From Thermoplasmata archaeon (GTDB lineage Archaea > Thermoplasmatota > Penumbrarchaeia > Penumbrarchaeales > EX4484-36), in assembly GCA_021160765.1 (NCBI GenBank), contig JAGHBW010000021.1, forward strand, positions 1 through 5,335: a DNA stretch of 5,335 nucleotides, in the 5' to 3' direction. Positions 1 to 5,335 of the stretch are shown here, one piece after another. Below the pieces are notes generated by a model, which made no database searches, was not told the DNA's origin, and saw only the letters and a list, made by a program, of their open reading frames with translations. Both the position numbers and the translations under genes were made by a program. Every line of letters begins with the position of its first letter. Position 1 is the first letter of the stretch.

Positions 1-189
1 ATATAGATCTGCCGGAATCCAGTCTGTCATATTTTCTAGACCGGACGGGGAGTACTGGTATTCAATGGAATCTCCTAAAACACCAGAGCCACCGAAGTCC
101 TTTACCTTGATCATGCACACCGGAGAGGCTGACTTCACCCAGTCCCCCTCACCGATGGGACTAACTACAAATCCATAGAATGAGACCTC
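1..189 (-). other. Start of an Ig-like repeat, cut by the window edge
   Basis: Residues 602-664 of the downstream protein (EVSFYGFVVSP, GDWVKSASPVCMIKVKDFGG, DSIEYQYSP, MTDWIPADLY) match the first half of the upstream Ig-like repeat 1 (residues 574-632). Both carry a Cys in the second strand (C626 here, C593 upstream) that the upstream repeat 2 lacks. This makes the order FN3-like then Ig-like the same in both proteins. Confidence 0.7.
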
Positions 190-1992
190 TTGTTTGTCAA
201 TGAGGATTTTTGCCCTTACGGGAGTACTGAAATGTCCAACACGATCCTCAGCCCATATGAAAATGTTGTACTCCCCCTCCTGTGTTCTGTTCCATATAAA
301 TCTATCATTATCAGCGCTTATAAAAATCCCCTGTGGGTTGGTTATGTTGAAGGTGTCGTTGAGATAGTATCCCAAAATACCAGAGGACTGGTCCACTGTT
401 TTTACCCATGTTAAGAAAAGCTCATCATCATTGTCTACATCTGTCCGGGGATCCCTGAAGGAGTCCGCGTGTATTACAAATCCACTCGGTGGTGGCGGAA
501 TATCGTCGTCAACTCTTAGTAAATAGGAATCTGGCATGTTTAGGATTTGATCCTCAGGAATGCCTCCGACAGAGAGTTCAAATACCTTTACCTTCCCAAT
601 CTTTCCAGTAGTTAGGAGGAAGTCGTACTCTCTCCCGCTGGAGGTGTTGTCATAATATTTCACACCGTCTTCATCTGTCAGAACGAAGTAGAAAACGCCA
701 TTGGGGGGGTGTATTGGCTGGGTGAAGAGGGTATCATTAAGGGTGCAGTTGTACACAATTCTCTGGCCGGTGAATCTAAGGGGGATTCTGTCCCTAACCC
801 AAGAATTATATGCCGCATACTCCCACCCAGTGCCTTTATTTACATAGGCCTTCATCTCACCTATCAGGTAGAATTGGTTCTCCAGAAACAGCACGTCATC
901 TACCGTCTTGAACCCAATACCTGCGTGGTAGGTGAGCACTACTGCTTTCACTGAAAGGTTACCTCTTAAGGGGAATAGAGGGGTAAACATCACCTTCACG
1001 TCAAATGTCCAGTTGGTTATTCCATCGTTTAAGTATGTGGAGTTCCACGCATCCACTAAAAGATAAGTGTCATCTGGATTAACTGCGGAGATGTTTAACA
1101 GCCCACTTCCCATGGAGTACTGCAGATAGACGTAGGAAGAAACATCCCCGAAGAAGATGCTTATGGTCTTCAATCTTGCAATTCCCCCCTCCAGGTATGT
1201 TTCAATGTGGAGGTTGTAGTATCTGTATCCAGCAAGTACTATGTGCCCGTCGCCATCACCGTCGGTCATCTCCACTTTCACATCGGTCTTGTAGGGGGTG
1301 AACAGGATTGCAAGGTTGTTAGTTATTACCTCCTGGTTATAGGAGTATGTCAGTCCAATGGTGCCATCTTCATTTTCAATTCCAACGGTAGCTCTTTTTC
1401 CATTGGAATAGGAGGTTGAAGTTGCTACCACATCTTTATACTGAAGCTTTATCTCACCTGTCTCGTAGAGTATCAGTTCATACGTGAGGTCATACCCTCC
1501 CTTGTGCCACTCCACAACAAAATAGCGCACGCCATCCCCCGTAACTCCGTTTGCGATCCATACTCCGCTAGCATAACTGCAGAAGTAGGGATAGCTCCAA
1601 TAGACAGCAATGACCCCATTGGGTGAGACGCCGTCCGGTAGTTCGTTACCATAAGACGATACGGTGTTGTCCACAAAGGAGACATATCCCTTAGAGGTTA
1701 CATACATTGAATCATAGGGGGTACCGTAGAAAGTAAAGTTGAACGGAAGATCTACTTCTGTGTAGGAGTATGAGCTTGATAGTTGATCGCTTATTTCCGT
1801 CCCAGAGGTTGTGGCGTCAATCCATGAATATTGAACTATTGGTTCGGGGCTTTTACTGTCCACCCAGTAGTATCCAAAATCATCCGTCTCTCCCATGCTT
1901 GCACCGACCTCATAGGTCAGGAAGGTTGCTGGAATAACAAATGCCGATGCAATTAGTGCAAAGAAAACCACAATGGTACCTATACGCTGCAT
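1..1992 (-). CDS. Secreted multidomain surface protein, tandem paralogue of the upstream gene (3' truncated)
   Basis: This frame reads for 664 codons from the ATG at 1992 to base 1 without a stop, so the gene continues beyond the window. The start is fixed by a nine-base Shine-Dalgarno ending four bases before the ATG and by a hydrophobic leader directly after it. Domains: signal peptide or N-terminal anchor, hydrophobic core about 4-26; NIDO-like beta domain about 55-232; beta-rich module 236-495 beginning with the acidic loop TDGDGDGH; FN3-like domain 496-601; beginning of an Ig-like repeat 602-664. From about residue 236 onward it aligns with residues 220-632 of the upstream protein, for example YDNTSSGRE against YDNSSSGRE and FVIHADSF against FLIHADSY. 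Twelve N-X-S/T sequons are visible. The missing C-terminus probably holds further Ig-like/PKD domains and a membrane anchor as in the neighbour (inference). Likely role: surface adhesion or recognition; no enzymatic motif is seen. Confidence 0.93.
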   Translation of the reverse strand, partial: MQRIGTIVVFFALIASAFVIPATFLTYEVGASMGETDDFGYYWVDSKSPEPIVQYSWIDATTSGTEISDQLSSSYSYTEVDLPFNFTFYGTPYDSMYVTSKGYVSFVDNTVSSYGNELPDGVSPNGVIAVYWSYPYFCSYASGVWIANGVTGDGVRYFVVEWHKGGYDLTYELILYETGEIKLQYKDVVATSTSYSNGKRATVGIENEDGTIGLTYSYNQEVITNNLAILFTPYKTDVKVEMTDGDGDGHIVLAGYRYYNLHIETYLEGGIARLKTISIFFGDVSSYVYLQYSMGSGLLNISAVNPDDTYLLVDAWNSTYLNDGITNWTFDVKVMFTPLFPLRGNLSVKAVVLTYHAGIGFKTVDDVLFLENQFYLIGEMKAYVNKGTGWEYAAYNSWVRDRIPLRFTGQRIVYNCTLNDTLFTQPIHPPNGVFYFVLTDEDGVKYYDNTSSGREYDFLLTTGKIGKVKVFELSVGGIPEDQILNMPDSYLLRVDDDIPPPPSGFVIHADSFRDPRTDVDNDDELFLTWVKTVDQSSGILGYYLNDTFNITNPQGIFISADNDRFIWNRTQEGEYNIFIWAEDRVGHFSTPVRAKILIDKQEVSFYGFVVSPIGEGDWVKSASPVCMIKVKDFGGSGVLGDSIEYQYSPSGLENMTDWIPADLY
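190..507 (-). other. Fibronectin type III-like domain (downstream gene)
   Basis: Residues 496-601 match the upstream FN3-like domain: PPPPSGFVIHADSFRDP, DELFLTWVKTVDQSSGILGYYL, YNIFIWAEDRVGHFS and AKILIDK. The Pro-rich run at the start (IPPPPSG) looks like an interdomain hinge. Three glycosylation sequons are present (N545, N549, N568). Confidence 0.65.
508..1287 (-). other. Beta-rich module shared by both proteins (copy in downstream gene)
   Basis: Residues 236-495 of the downstream protein correspond to residues 220-467 of the upstream one. Matching landmarks are MTDGDGDGH, ITNWTFDV, SWVRDRIPLRFTG, IVYNCT, YDNTSSGRE and LLRVDDDIP. The offset between the copies rises from about 14 to 29 residues, so this copy carries several small insertions. 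The copies differ widely at DNA level, so the duplication is old or the genes diverged quickly. Confidence 0.7.
1297..1830 (-). other. NIDO-like secreted beta domain (head of downstream protein)
   Basis: Residues about 55-232 carry the pattern of a beta domain common in archaeal and bacterial secreted proteins: VDLPFNFTFYGTPYDSMYVTSKGYVSF (F-x-F-x-F-Y-G then V-x-S-x-G-Y-x-S-F), then SPNGVIAVYW, GVRYFVVEWHK, YELILYETGEIKLQY, RATVGIENEDGTIGLTYSYN and a closing LAILFTP. It resembles NIDO and similar domains that sit on adhesins or secreted peptidases. The family name is a resemblance only. It takes the place that the FG-GAP propeller holds in the neighbour. Confidence 0.65.
1897..1992 (-). other. 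Signal peptide or N-terminal membrane anchor of the downstream protein
   Basis: The protein begins MQRIG followed by a long hydrophobic run (TIVVFFALIASAFVIPATFL) and then TYEVGAS, a plausible signal-peptidase site near residues 31-32. The charged start is short (one Arg). The exact cleavage point, or whether it is cleaved at all, cannot be decided by eye. Confidence 0.8.
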
Positions 1993-1996
1993 CTCA

Positions 1997-2005
1997 ATCA
2001 CCTCC
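1997..2005 (-). promoter_or_regulatory. Strong Shine-Dalgarno for the downstream gene
   Basis: On the coding strand the gap between the two genes contains GGAGGTGAT, followed by TGAG and then the ATG at 1992. This matches the anti-Shine-Dalgarno of the 16S rRNA 3' end (AUCACCUCC) over nine bases, with the GGAGG core eight bases from the start codon. It settles the start of the downstream gene. It lies wholly within the 15 bases after the upstream TAA, so there is little room for a separate promoter and the genes are probably co-transcribed. Confidence 0.9.
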
Positions 2006-2007
2006 GT

Positions 2008-5000
2008 TTATGACCCCTCCCCCCCGGGAGGAACGTACTGTTGTTCGGGAGTTGAGACCTCCTCTGCTGGGGGTGCAGGGGGTTCAGGAGGAGTCTCCTC
2101 TTCCGTCCCCTCAGTAGGTGGTTGCGGTGCTCCCTCCTCCTTGCCCCCCTCTGCCATCTCTTTTGGAGAGCCCTCTTCCTGAGGTGCCTCTTCTGAGGGC
2201 GGGGTCTCCGCCGGGGGTAGGGCTTTTTGCTGTTCAGCGGAGACAGGAGCCCCGGGGAGGCTGGGTAGAGCTGCGCCTACTCCTGAACTCAACATCTGTA
2301 GTCTAGCAGCAGAAAGTCCCTGAAGTGCCCTCTCCATTGCCTCCAGCTCTTGTTTTTTCTCCTCCTCAATGGCCTTTCTTCTGAGGGCCTCGGCTTCTTT
2401 TTTGGATCTGTATGCCATCATAGAACTTACGAGAAGGCCGCCAAGTATTAAAATGACAATTATAAGGAAGTACATAAGATAGCTAACCTTTTCCTTCACA
2501 TTCTCCGTCTCCTTCGCGGGATAGCTTGTTGGGTCTATTGGGTTTGTTCCAGCTTTATATTCCTGTAAATCGGTGTACATGTCTCCATCTGCATCGTTGT
2601 CTGCTGAGGGATGGCGCCAATCGAGATGATAGGCGTATTCCCATATATCTGGCATCCCATCATTATCGTAATCGGAGGTATCAGTAAAGGGCCACCTTTC
2701 AATGGCCTTTACCGTGATAATAACGCTGCTGTTCACCTCATGAACGCCGTCGCTTACAACAAGGGTAATTTTGTGTACCCCCGGAGGCAAATTCATTTCA
2801 AATACTGGGGAGTGGGAAAGAACATTTGAGATGTTGGAGATCCAGGTGTACTGAAGGGTGTCACCGTCTTCATCCTCGGTTCCTGAAGAGTCAAACTTGA
2901 CCTTTTTATTCTCAAGGATTTCAAGACCATCCAGCGGTAGTGAAATCTGTACCTTGGGTATTGTGTTGATCCAGATATTGTATTCTGGGGAGTAAGAGTA
3001 GTAATTCCCAGCGATGTCTTTGGCTCTAAACTGTATGTAGTTGTCCTTGCCTTGCGCTAAGGTGAGGGTTATGGACACCTGGACGGTATTTCCACTATTA
3101 ACCCCCTTTACGTCTGTCCATGGGGTGTAGAACTGCCTTCCCCTTGTTGTATATCTGTACTGTATTGTACTGCCATCAACCCCGCTTAGGGAATCCATAA
3201 GGGTTATGGAGATGTCCTGAGTGGGAGAAACAAGCCACTCCTCAACCTGAGGTGAAAAATCTTTAAATGACACCTTGCCAGTATCCACTTTTATCTTATA
3301 TGCTTCAGACTCAAAATATCCGTTCCCGGCTCGGTCCTTTGCTCTGAATTTTATATAGTTGTCCTCGCCATCATCAAAGTGTGCTAGAACCACCACTTGT
3401 AAGCTTGTACCATACTTGTTTATTCCCGCACTCATCCACGGTCCAAAATTTTCAGTGCCATTGGTGGACACTGCATACTGAATGGAGGGACCATCTACAA
3501 GAGAACCTCCGATATCTTCAATGGTTATGGAGCATTCCACGTCCTTCGTTGTGTGCCACTCCTCTTCAGAAGGCTGGAAATTAAGGAACCTCAGACCAAG
3601 AGTGTCAATGAAAATGGTGGAAGTGGTTATTGCTCCTTCATGGCCAACTTTATCCACTGCCCACAGATATACCTCAAAGAGACCTGTGGGCGCATCGTCT
3701 ATGTGGTATTGCATGTCACCATATACCTCAATAACTTTTACATCCCCAGTCATATTTGTATATGAGAGCACGTAATGGTCCACCCCGGAATTAAATTCTG
3801 GTGAATCCCTCCACGTTAAGAAAACTTCGTGATCATTGTCCATCAGTATGTTTGGATCATCATAGGAATCGGCATGGATAAGGAAGCCTTGAGGTATTCC
3901 GGGGTCGTCGTTATCAACCTTTACCACAAATGGAGGAAGTGGGTTGAGTACCGCACCGAAGGGCAAACCAACAACCTTAATTTCATATTGGATTGTAAGG
4001 GCGGCGGTACCCACGTTCACACGGAATGATATCTCTCTGCCCGAGGAACTATTGTCATACCAGCTATTCCCAAGATTGTCCTGAAGGACCAAGCTAAACA
4101 ATTCATTGGAGGGATAGAAATCATCTGTTCCGTTGTATACAAGAGTCGCTCCCGTAAAGTGAAGTTGGGTGTTCTCCTTCACCCAACTCCCCGAGGCAAT
4201 CGGAGCACCGTCTGCATAGATAGTTAGATTCCCTAAGAAGCGGAAGGTAGTGATCACACGCAACATCTCATTATACACATCTATGTCCTCTAGAGGACCG
4301 CCGAAAGAGTGCAATGTAACTGACAATGGGATCTCCGTTGGGAAGTTTAATGAGAACCTTATGGAAAACCTGACAGTCCAGTTTCTAATTGTATCGTTGG
4401 TAATAACTATCGAACTGGGATCAATAGACACCACTTTCATGGGGTCCGATTCCACAAAGACAGTCCTTAGGTTTTTATCCCATTTAAGTACTATCTGGCC
4501 GGTTGTGTAGTCAAGGGTAATCTCTGCCCCTTCTATCTGTTCTATGTGCCAGGTGTCCGTTACCTTGAACTCTAATGTGTAGTTTCTATATTCAGCATAG
4601 CAGGTTTTGTTATCGGGCTTGTCCCCATCAAGGAGCTGCAGGTACTGGTTCTCAATTTTTGGCTTGATGGCGGGGAATATGTACACAGCCCCTGCGCGGG
4701 AGGCGCCCATGAAACCAGGTGCTCTGTATGCCCCTATAACAAGGTCCTTATATCCATCCCCATCCACATCCATGAAGGCCAGAGGTTTTCCATAATAATA
4801 TCCCAAATAGGAATTAGAAGGCCCTTTTATCTTCGCCTGATATGGATAATTTGCCAGAATAATGCTTGAGGGTAGACTTGTGGTGCCCAGGATGAGATAA
4901 GCTTCACCGGAACCGCCAGAAGCTGCATAGTCCCCCATCAGTACATCCATTATTCCATCCCTATTGTGGTCACCTACAGCCACAGTACCCAAACCATAGC

Positions 5001-5335
5001 CGCTGCTGGATGATCTCCTTATGGTTACGTTAGCATCGTTAGTGGTGTATTGGCCACCAGAGGAGAAATAAGGGCCACCATAGTATATGTAAACCCTCCC
5101 AGGACGGGAATACCAAGATATCCCAGGTGAACCCACCACAAGGTCCTCATATCCGTCGCCGTTTACATCCCCAGCAGCCACCGAAGCACCAAAATAGCAG
5201 TAGGTTTGTGTGGCTGTTATGTTTATCCACTTGTTCTGCGGATAACTTCTCAGGTTTATTTTATTCTGGAATCCCGTAGAAGAGCCCAAAATCACTGCTA
5301 CCCGGCCCATGTTCCAATAGTACCGCGAATAGTCC
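2008..5335 (-). CDS. FG-GAP/Ig/PKD multidomain membrane-anchored surface protein (5' truncated)
   Basis: Probable calcium-binding cell-surface adhesin or receptor with one C-terminal membrane anchor; I do not recognise a named gene. The frame is open to the window edge, and the eight residues before the Met at 5310 continue an FG-GAP blade, so that Met is internal and the true start lies outside. Counting from the Met at 5310 (1100 residues): FG-GAP propeller 1-215 with loops DVNGDGYED, DHNRDGIMD and DVDGDGYKD; beta-rich module 220-467; FN3-like 468-572; two Ig-like repeats 574-784; PKD-like 785-869; TSP3-like calcium loops 876-930; transmembrane helix about 942-966; basic/charged helix 967-1007; Pro/Glu-rich tail to 1100. 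There are 13 N-X-S/T sequons, all before the membrane helix, which fits an extracellular glycosylated ectodomain. It ends in TAA 15 bases before the next gene, a paralogue. Domain order is clear; function as adhesin is inference. No catalytic motif is visible. Confidence 0.95.
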   Translation of the reverse strand, partial: DYSRYYWNMGRVAVILGSSTGFQNKINLRSYPQNKWINITATQTYCYFGASVAAGDVNGDGYEDLVVGSPGISWYSRPGRVYIYYGGPYFSSGGQYTTNDANVTIRRSSSSGYGLGTVAVGDHNRDGIMDVLMGDYAASGGSGEAYLILGTTSLPSSIILANYPYQAKIKGPSNSYLGYYYGKPLAFMDVDGDGYKDLVIGAYRAPGFMGASRAGAVYIFPAIKPKIENQYLQLLDGDKPDNKTCYAEYRNYTLEFKVTDTWHIEQIEGAEITLDYTTGQIVLKWDKNLRTVFVESDPMKVVSIDPSSIVITNDTIRNWTVRFSIRFSLNFPTEIPLSVTLHSFGGPLEDIDVYNEMLRVITTFRFLGNLTIYADGAPIASGSWVKENTQLHFTGATLVYNGTDDFYPSNELFSLVLQDNLGNSWYDNSSSGREISFRVNVGTAALTIQYEIKVVGLPFGAVLNPLPPFVVKVDNDDPGIPQGFLIHADSYDDPNILMDNDHEVFLTWRDSPEFNSGVDHYVLSYTNMTGDVKVIEVYGDMQYHIDDAPTGLFEVYLWAVDKVGHEGAITTSTIFIDTLGLRFLNFQPSEEEWHTTKDVECSITIEDIGGSLVDGPSIQYAVSTNGTENFGPWMSAGINKYGTSLQVVVLAHFDDGEDNYIKFRAKDRAGNGYFESEAYKIKVDTGKVSFKDFSPQVEEWLVSPTQDISITLMDSLSGVDGSTIQYRYTTRGRQFYTPWTDVKGVNSGNTVQVSITLTLAQGKDNYIQFRAKDIAGNYYSYSPEYNIWINTIPKVQISLPLDGLEILENKKVKFDSSGTEDEDGDTLQYTWISNISNVLSHSPVFEMNLPPGVHKITLVVSDGVHEVNSSVIITVKAIERWPFTDTSDYDNDGMPDIWEYAYHLDWRHPSADNDADGDMYTDLQEYKAGTNPIDPTSYPAKETENVKEKVSYLMYFLIIVILILGGLLVSSMMAYRSKKEAEALRRKAIEEEKKQELEAMERALQGLSAARLQMLSSGVGAALPSLPGAPVSAEQQKALPPAETPPSEEAPQEEGSPKEMAEGGKEEGAPQPPTEGTEEETPPEPPAPPAEEVSTPEQQYVPPGGEGS
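2011..2412 (-). other. Cytoplasmic tail: charged helix plus Pro/Glu-rich low-complexity region
   Basis: Residues 967-1007 are rich in Lys, Arg, Glu, Ala and Leu with no Pro or Gly apart from G998, and are probably a helix or short coiled coil. Residues 1008-1100 are low complexity, dominated by Pro, Glu, Gly and Ala with acidic clusters, and are probably disordered. There is no kinase, HAMP or other signalling domain. The tail could tether the protein to a cytoplasmic partner; this is inference. Confidence 0.75.
2016..2031 (-). promoter_or_regulatory. GC-rich hairpin at the end of the upstream gene, possible translational-coupling element
   Basis: The coding strand reads CCTCCC-GGGG-GGGAGG: a perfect six-base-pair stem with a four-base loop. 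It lies over the last codons of the upstream gene (Pro-Pro-Gly-Gly-Glu) and ends 10 bases before the downstream Shine-Dalgarno. No T-run follows and a start codon lies just downstream, so it is not a terminator. The 5' arm contains CCTCC, which could also pair with the GGAGG of the downstream ribosome site. The pairing is seen in the sequence; a regulatory role is inference, and the bases may simply follow from Pro/Gly codons. Confidence 0.4.
2413..2487 (-). other. C-terminal transmembrane helix
   Basis: Residues 942-966 are a continuous hydrophobic stretch (VSYLMYFLIIVILILGGLLV then SSMMA) flanked outside by KETENVKEK and inside by YRSKKEAEALRRK. The many basic residues directly after the helix mark the cytoplasmic side by the positive-inside rule, so everything upstream is extracellular and the last 134 residues are inside the cell. 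Confidence 0.92.
2521..2685 (-). other. TSP3-type calcium-binding loop region
   Basis: Residues 876-930 hold two acidic loops: D880-x-D882-x-D884-G-x-x-D888 followed by IWE, and D904-x-D906-x-D908-G-D910-x-x-x-D914 followed by LQEYKAGTNPIDPTS. This 'DNDGMPDIWE ... DADGD ... LQEY.AGTNP' arrangement is the usual thrombospondin type 3-like repeat found next to C-terminal anchors of prokaryotic surface proteins. It probably forms a calcium-stiffened stem just outside the membrane. Confidence 0.85.
2704..2958 (-). other. PKD-like domain
   Basis: Residues 785-869 show the PKD/Ig-like pattern: entry strand IPKVQISLPLDG, KVKFDSSGTEDEDGDTLQYTW (the F-D-S-S-G-x-x-D-x-D-G-D-x-x-x-Y-x-W signature), then LPPGVHKITLVVSDG and a final strand SSVIITVKAIE. 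PKD domains in prokaryotic surface proteins act as extracellular spacers or protein-carbohydrate contacts. No enzymatic residues are expected or seen. Confidence 0.85.
2959..3591 (-). repeat. Two tandem Ig-like protein repeats of about 105 residues
   Basis: Residues 574-678 (bases 3277-3591) and 679-784 (bases 2959-3276) are two copies of one domain. Each starts with a strand and F-x-P-x-x-E-E-W (FQPSEEEW, FSPQVEEW), has a central S-I-Q-Y or T-I-Q-Y strand, a PW motif (GPWMSAG, TPWTDVKG) and ends with DNYIKFRAKDRAGN or DNYIQFRAKDIAGN. The similarity is clear in protein and weak in DNA, so this is a structural stalk repeat and not a recent tandem duplication. The same unit begins in the downstream gene at bases 189-1. 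Confidence 0.85.
3595..3909 (-). other. Fibronectin type III-like domain (upstream gene)
   Basis: Residues 468-572 open with PGIPQGFLIHADSYDDP, continue with the strand HEVFLTWRDSPEFNSGVDHYVL, and close with FEVYLWAVDKVGHEG and TIFIDT. The pattern (proline-rich entry, x-L-x-W strand, 'Y-x-L' strand, then 'V-Y-L-W-A-V-D-x-x-G-H') is that of FN3/Ig-like domains in prokaryotic surface proteins. The counterpart in the downstream gene lies at 190-507. Confidence 0.65.
3910..4653 (-). other. Beta-rich module shared by both proteins (copy in upstream gene)
   Basis: Residues 220-467 hold alternating hydrophobic strands with no family I can name. Landmarks shared with the downstream protein are an acidic loop at the start (LLDGDKPD), IRNWTVRF, SWVKENTQLHFTG, VYNGT, YDNSSSGRE and a closing KVDNDDP. 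Length is about 250 residues, enough for two or more beta-sandwich domains. Seven of the 13 glycosylation sequons of this protein are here (N234, N243, N305, N310, N361, N393, N420), so the module is probably exposed and glycosylated. It joins the propeller head to the FN3/Ig stalk. Confidence 0.7.
4666..5335 (-). other. FG-GAP beta-propeller domain (C-terminal part)
   Basis: Three complete FG-GAP-type repeats plus the tail of a fourth are visible. Each has a calcium loop of the form D-x-[DN]-x-D-G-x-x-D (residues 48-56, 114-122, 181-189) followed by a hydrophobic strand and Gly, and closes with a strand such as GRVAVILG (2-9), GRVYIYYG (71-78), GEAYLILG (135-142) or GAVYIFPA (207-214). Propellers of this family usually have seven blades, as in integrin alpha chains, so the rest of the blades should lie to the right of the window. 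In this family the propeller is typically a ligand-binding head stabilised by calcium. Confidence 0.92.

Noticed and set aside
1473..1685. A 70-codon minus-strand reading frame inside the downstream gene
   Set aside because: It overlaps, in another frame, the 664-codon frame that has a strong ribosome site, a signal peptide and domain matches. Its own translation shows no recognisable feature.
1..1992. Secreted peptidase reading of the downstream gene
   Set aside because: NIDO-like domains often accompany subtilisin-type peptidases, but no Asp/His/Ser catalytic motifs or zinc-binding HExxH are seen in the 664 visible residues.
2016..2031. The GC-rich hairpin as a transcription terminator
   Set aside because: It lies inside the coding sequence, has no T-run after it, and is followed at once by a strong Shine-Dalgarno and start codon.
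2959..3591. Tandem DNA repeat or CRISPR-like array
   Set aside because: The repeat is seen only in the protein sequence, with a unit of about 105 codons and strongly diverged bases. There are no short direct repeats with spacers.
190..4795. Short plus-strand reading frames of 60-100 codons across the window
   Set aside because: All lie antisense to the two long genes, and their translations look like shadows with no domain or leader.
5308..5310. ATG at 5310 as the start of the upstream gene
   Set aside because: The same frame is open to the window edge, the preceding residues (DYSRYYWN) continue an FG-GAP blade, no Shine-Dalgarno lies before the ATG, and no signal peptide follows it although the protein is clearly exported.

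Overview
The window holds two protein-coding genes, both on the minus strand, both cut by a window edge and both large multidomain cell-surface proteins. They fill almost the whole 5335 bases, leaving no intergenic stretch longer than 15 bases. I see no RNA gene, mobile element, CRISPR array or transcription terminator.

Organism: probably an archaeon, most likely of the Thermoplasmatota (Thermoplasmata and uncultured marine or benthic relatives). This is inference. It rests on a nine-base Shine-Dalgarno (GGAGGTGAT) that fits the archaeal 16S rRNA 3' end, and on large N-glycosylation-rich surface proteins built from FG-GAP, Ig/FN3-like, PKD and calcium-loop modules. One of these ends in a single transmembrane helix with a cytoplasmic tail. 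Base composition is moderate, and some bacterial phyla also carry such proteins, so the lineage is not proven.

Layout in the direction of transcription (right to left). (1) 5335-2008: a 5'-truncated gene. In order it encodes the C-terminal blades of an FG-GAP (integrin-alpha-like) beta-propeller, a long beta-rich module, an FN3-like domain, two tandem Ig-like repeats of about 105 residues, a PKD-like domain, a TSP3-type calcium-loop region, a transmembrane helix, a charged helical segment and a Pro/Glu-rich cytoplasmic tail. (2) 2007-1993: a 15-base gap containing a near-perfect Shine-Dalgarno. (3) 1992-1: a second gene that runs off the left edge with no stop. It begins with a signal peptide and a NIDO-like beta domain, then continues with the same beta module, FN3-like domain and first Ig-like repeat as gene 1. 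It is therefore a tandem paralogue with a different N-terminal head.

Together the pair looks like a co-transcribed set of calcium-dependent adhesins or surface receptors that share a stalk and differ in the exposed head domain. The window does not show the ligand, or whether the two proteins form a complex.
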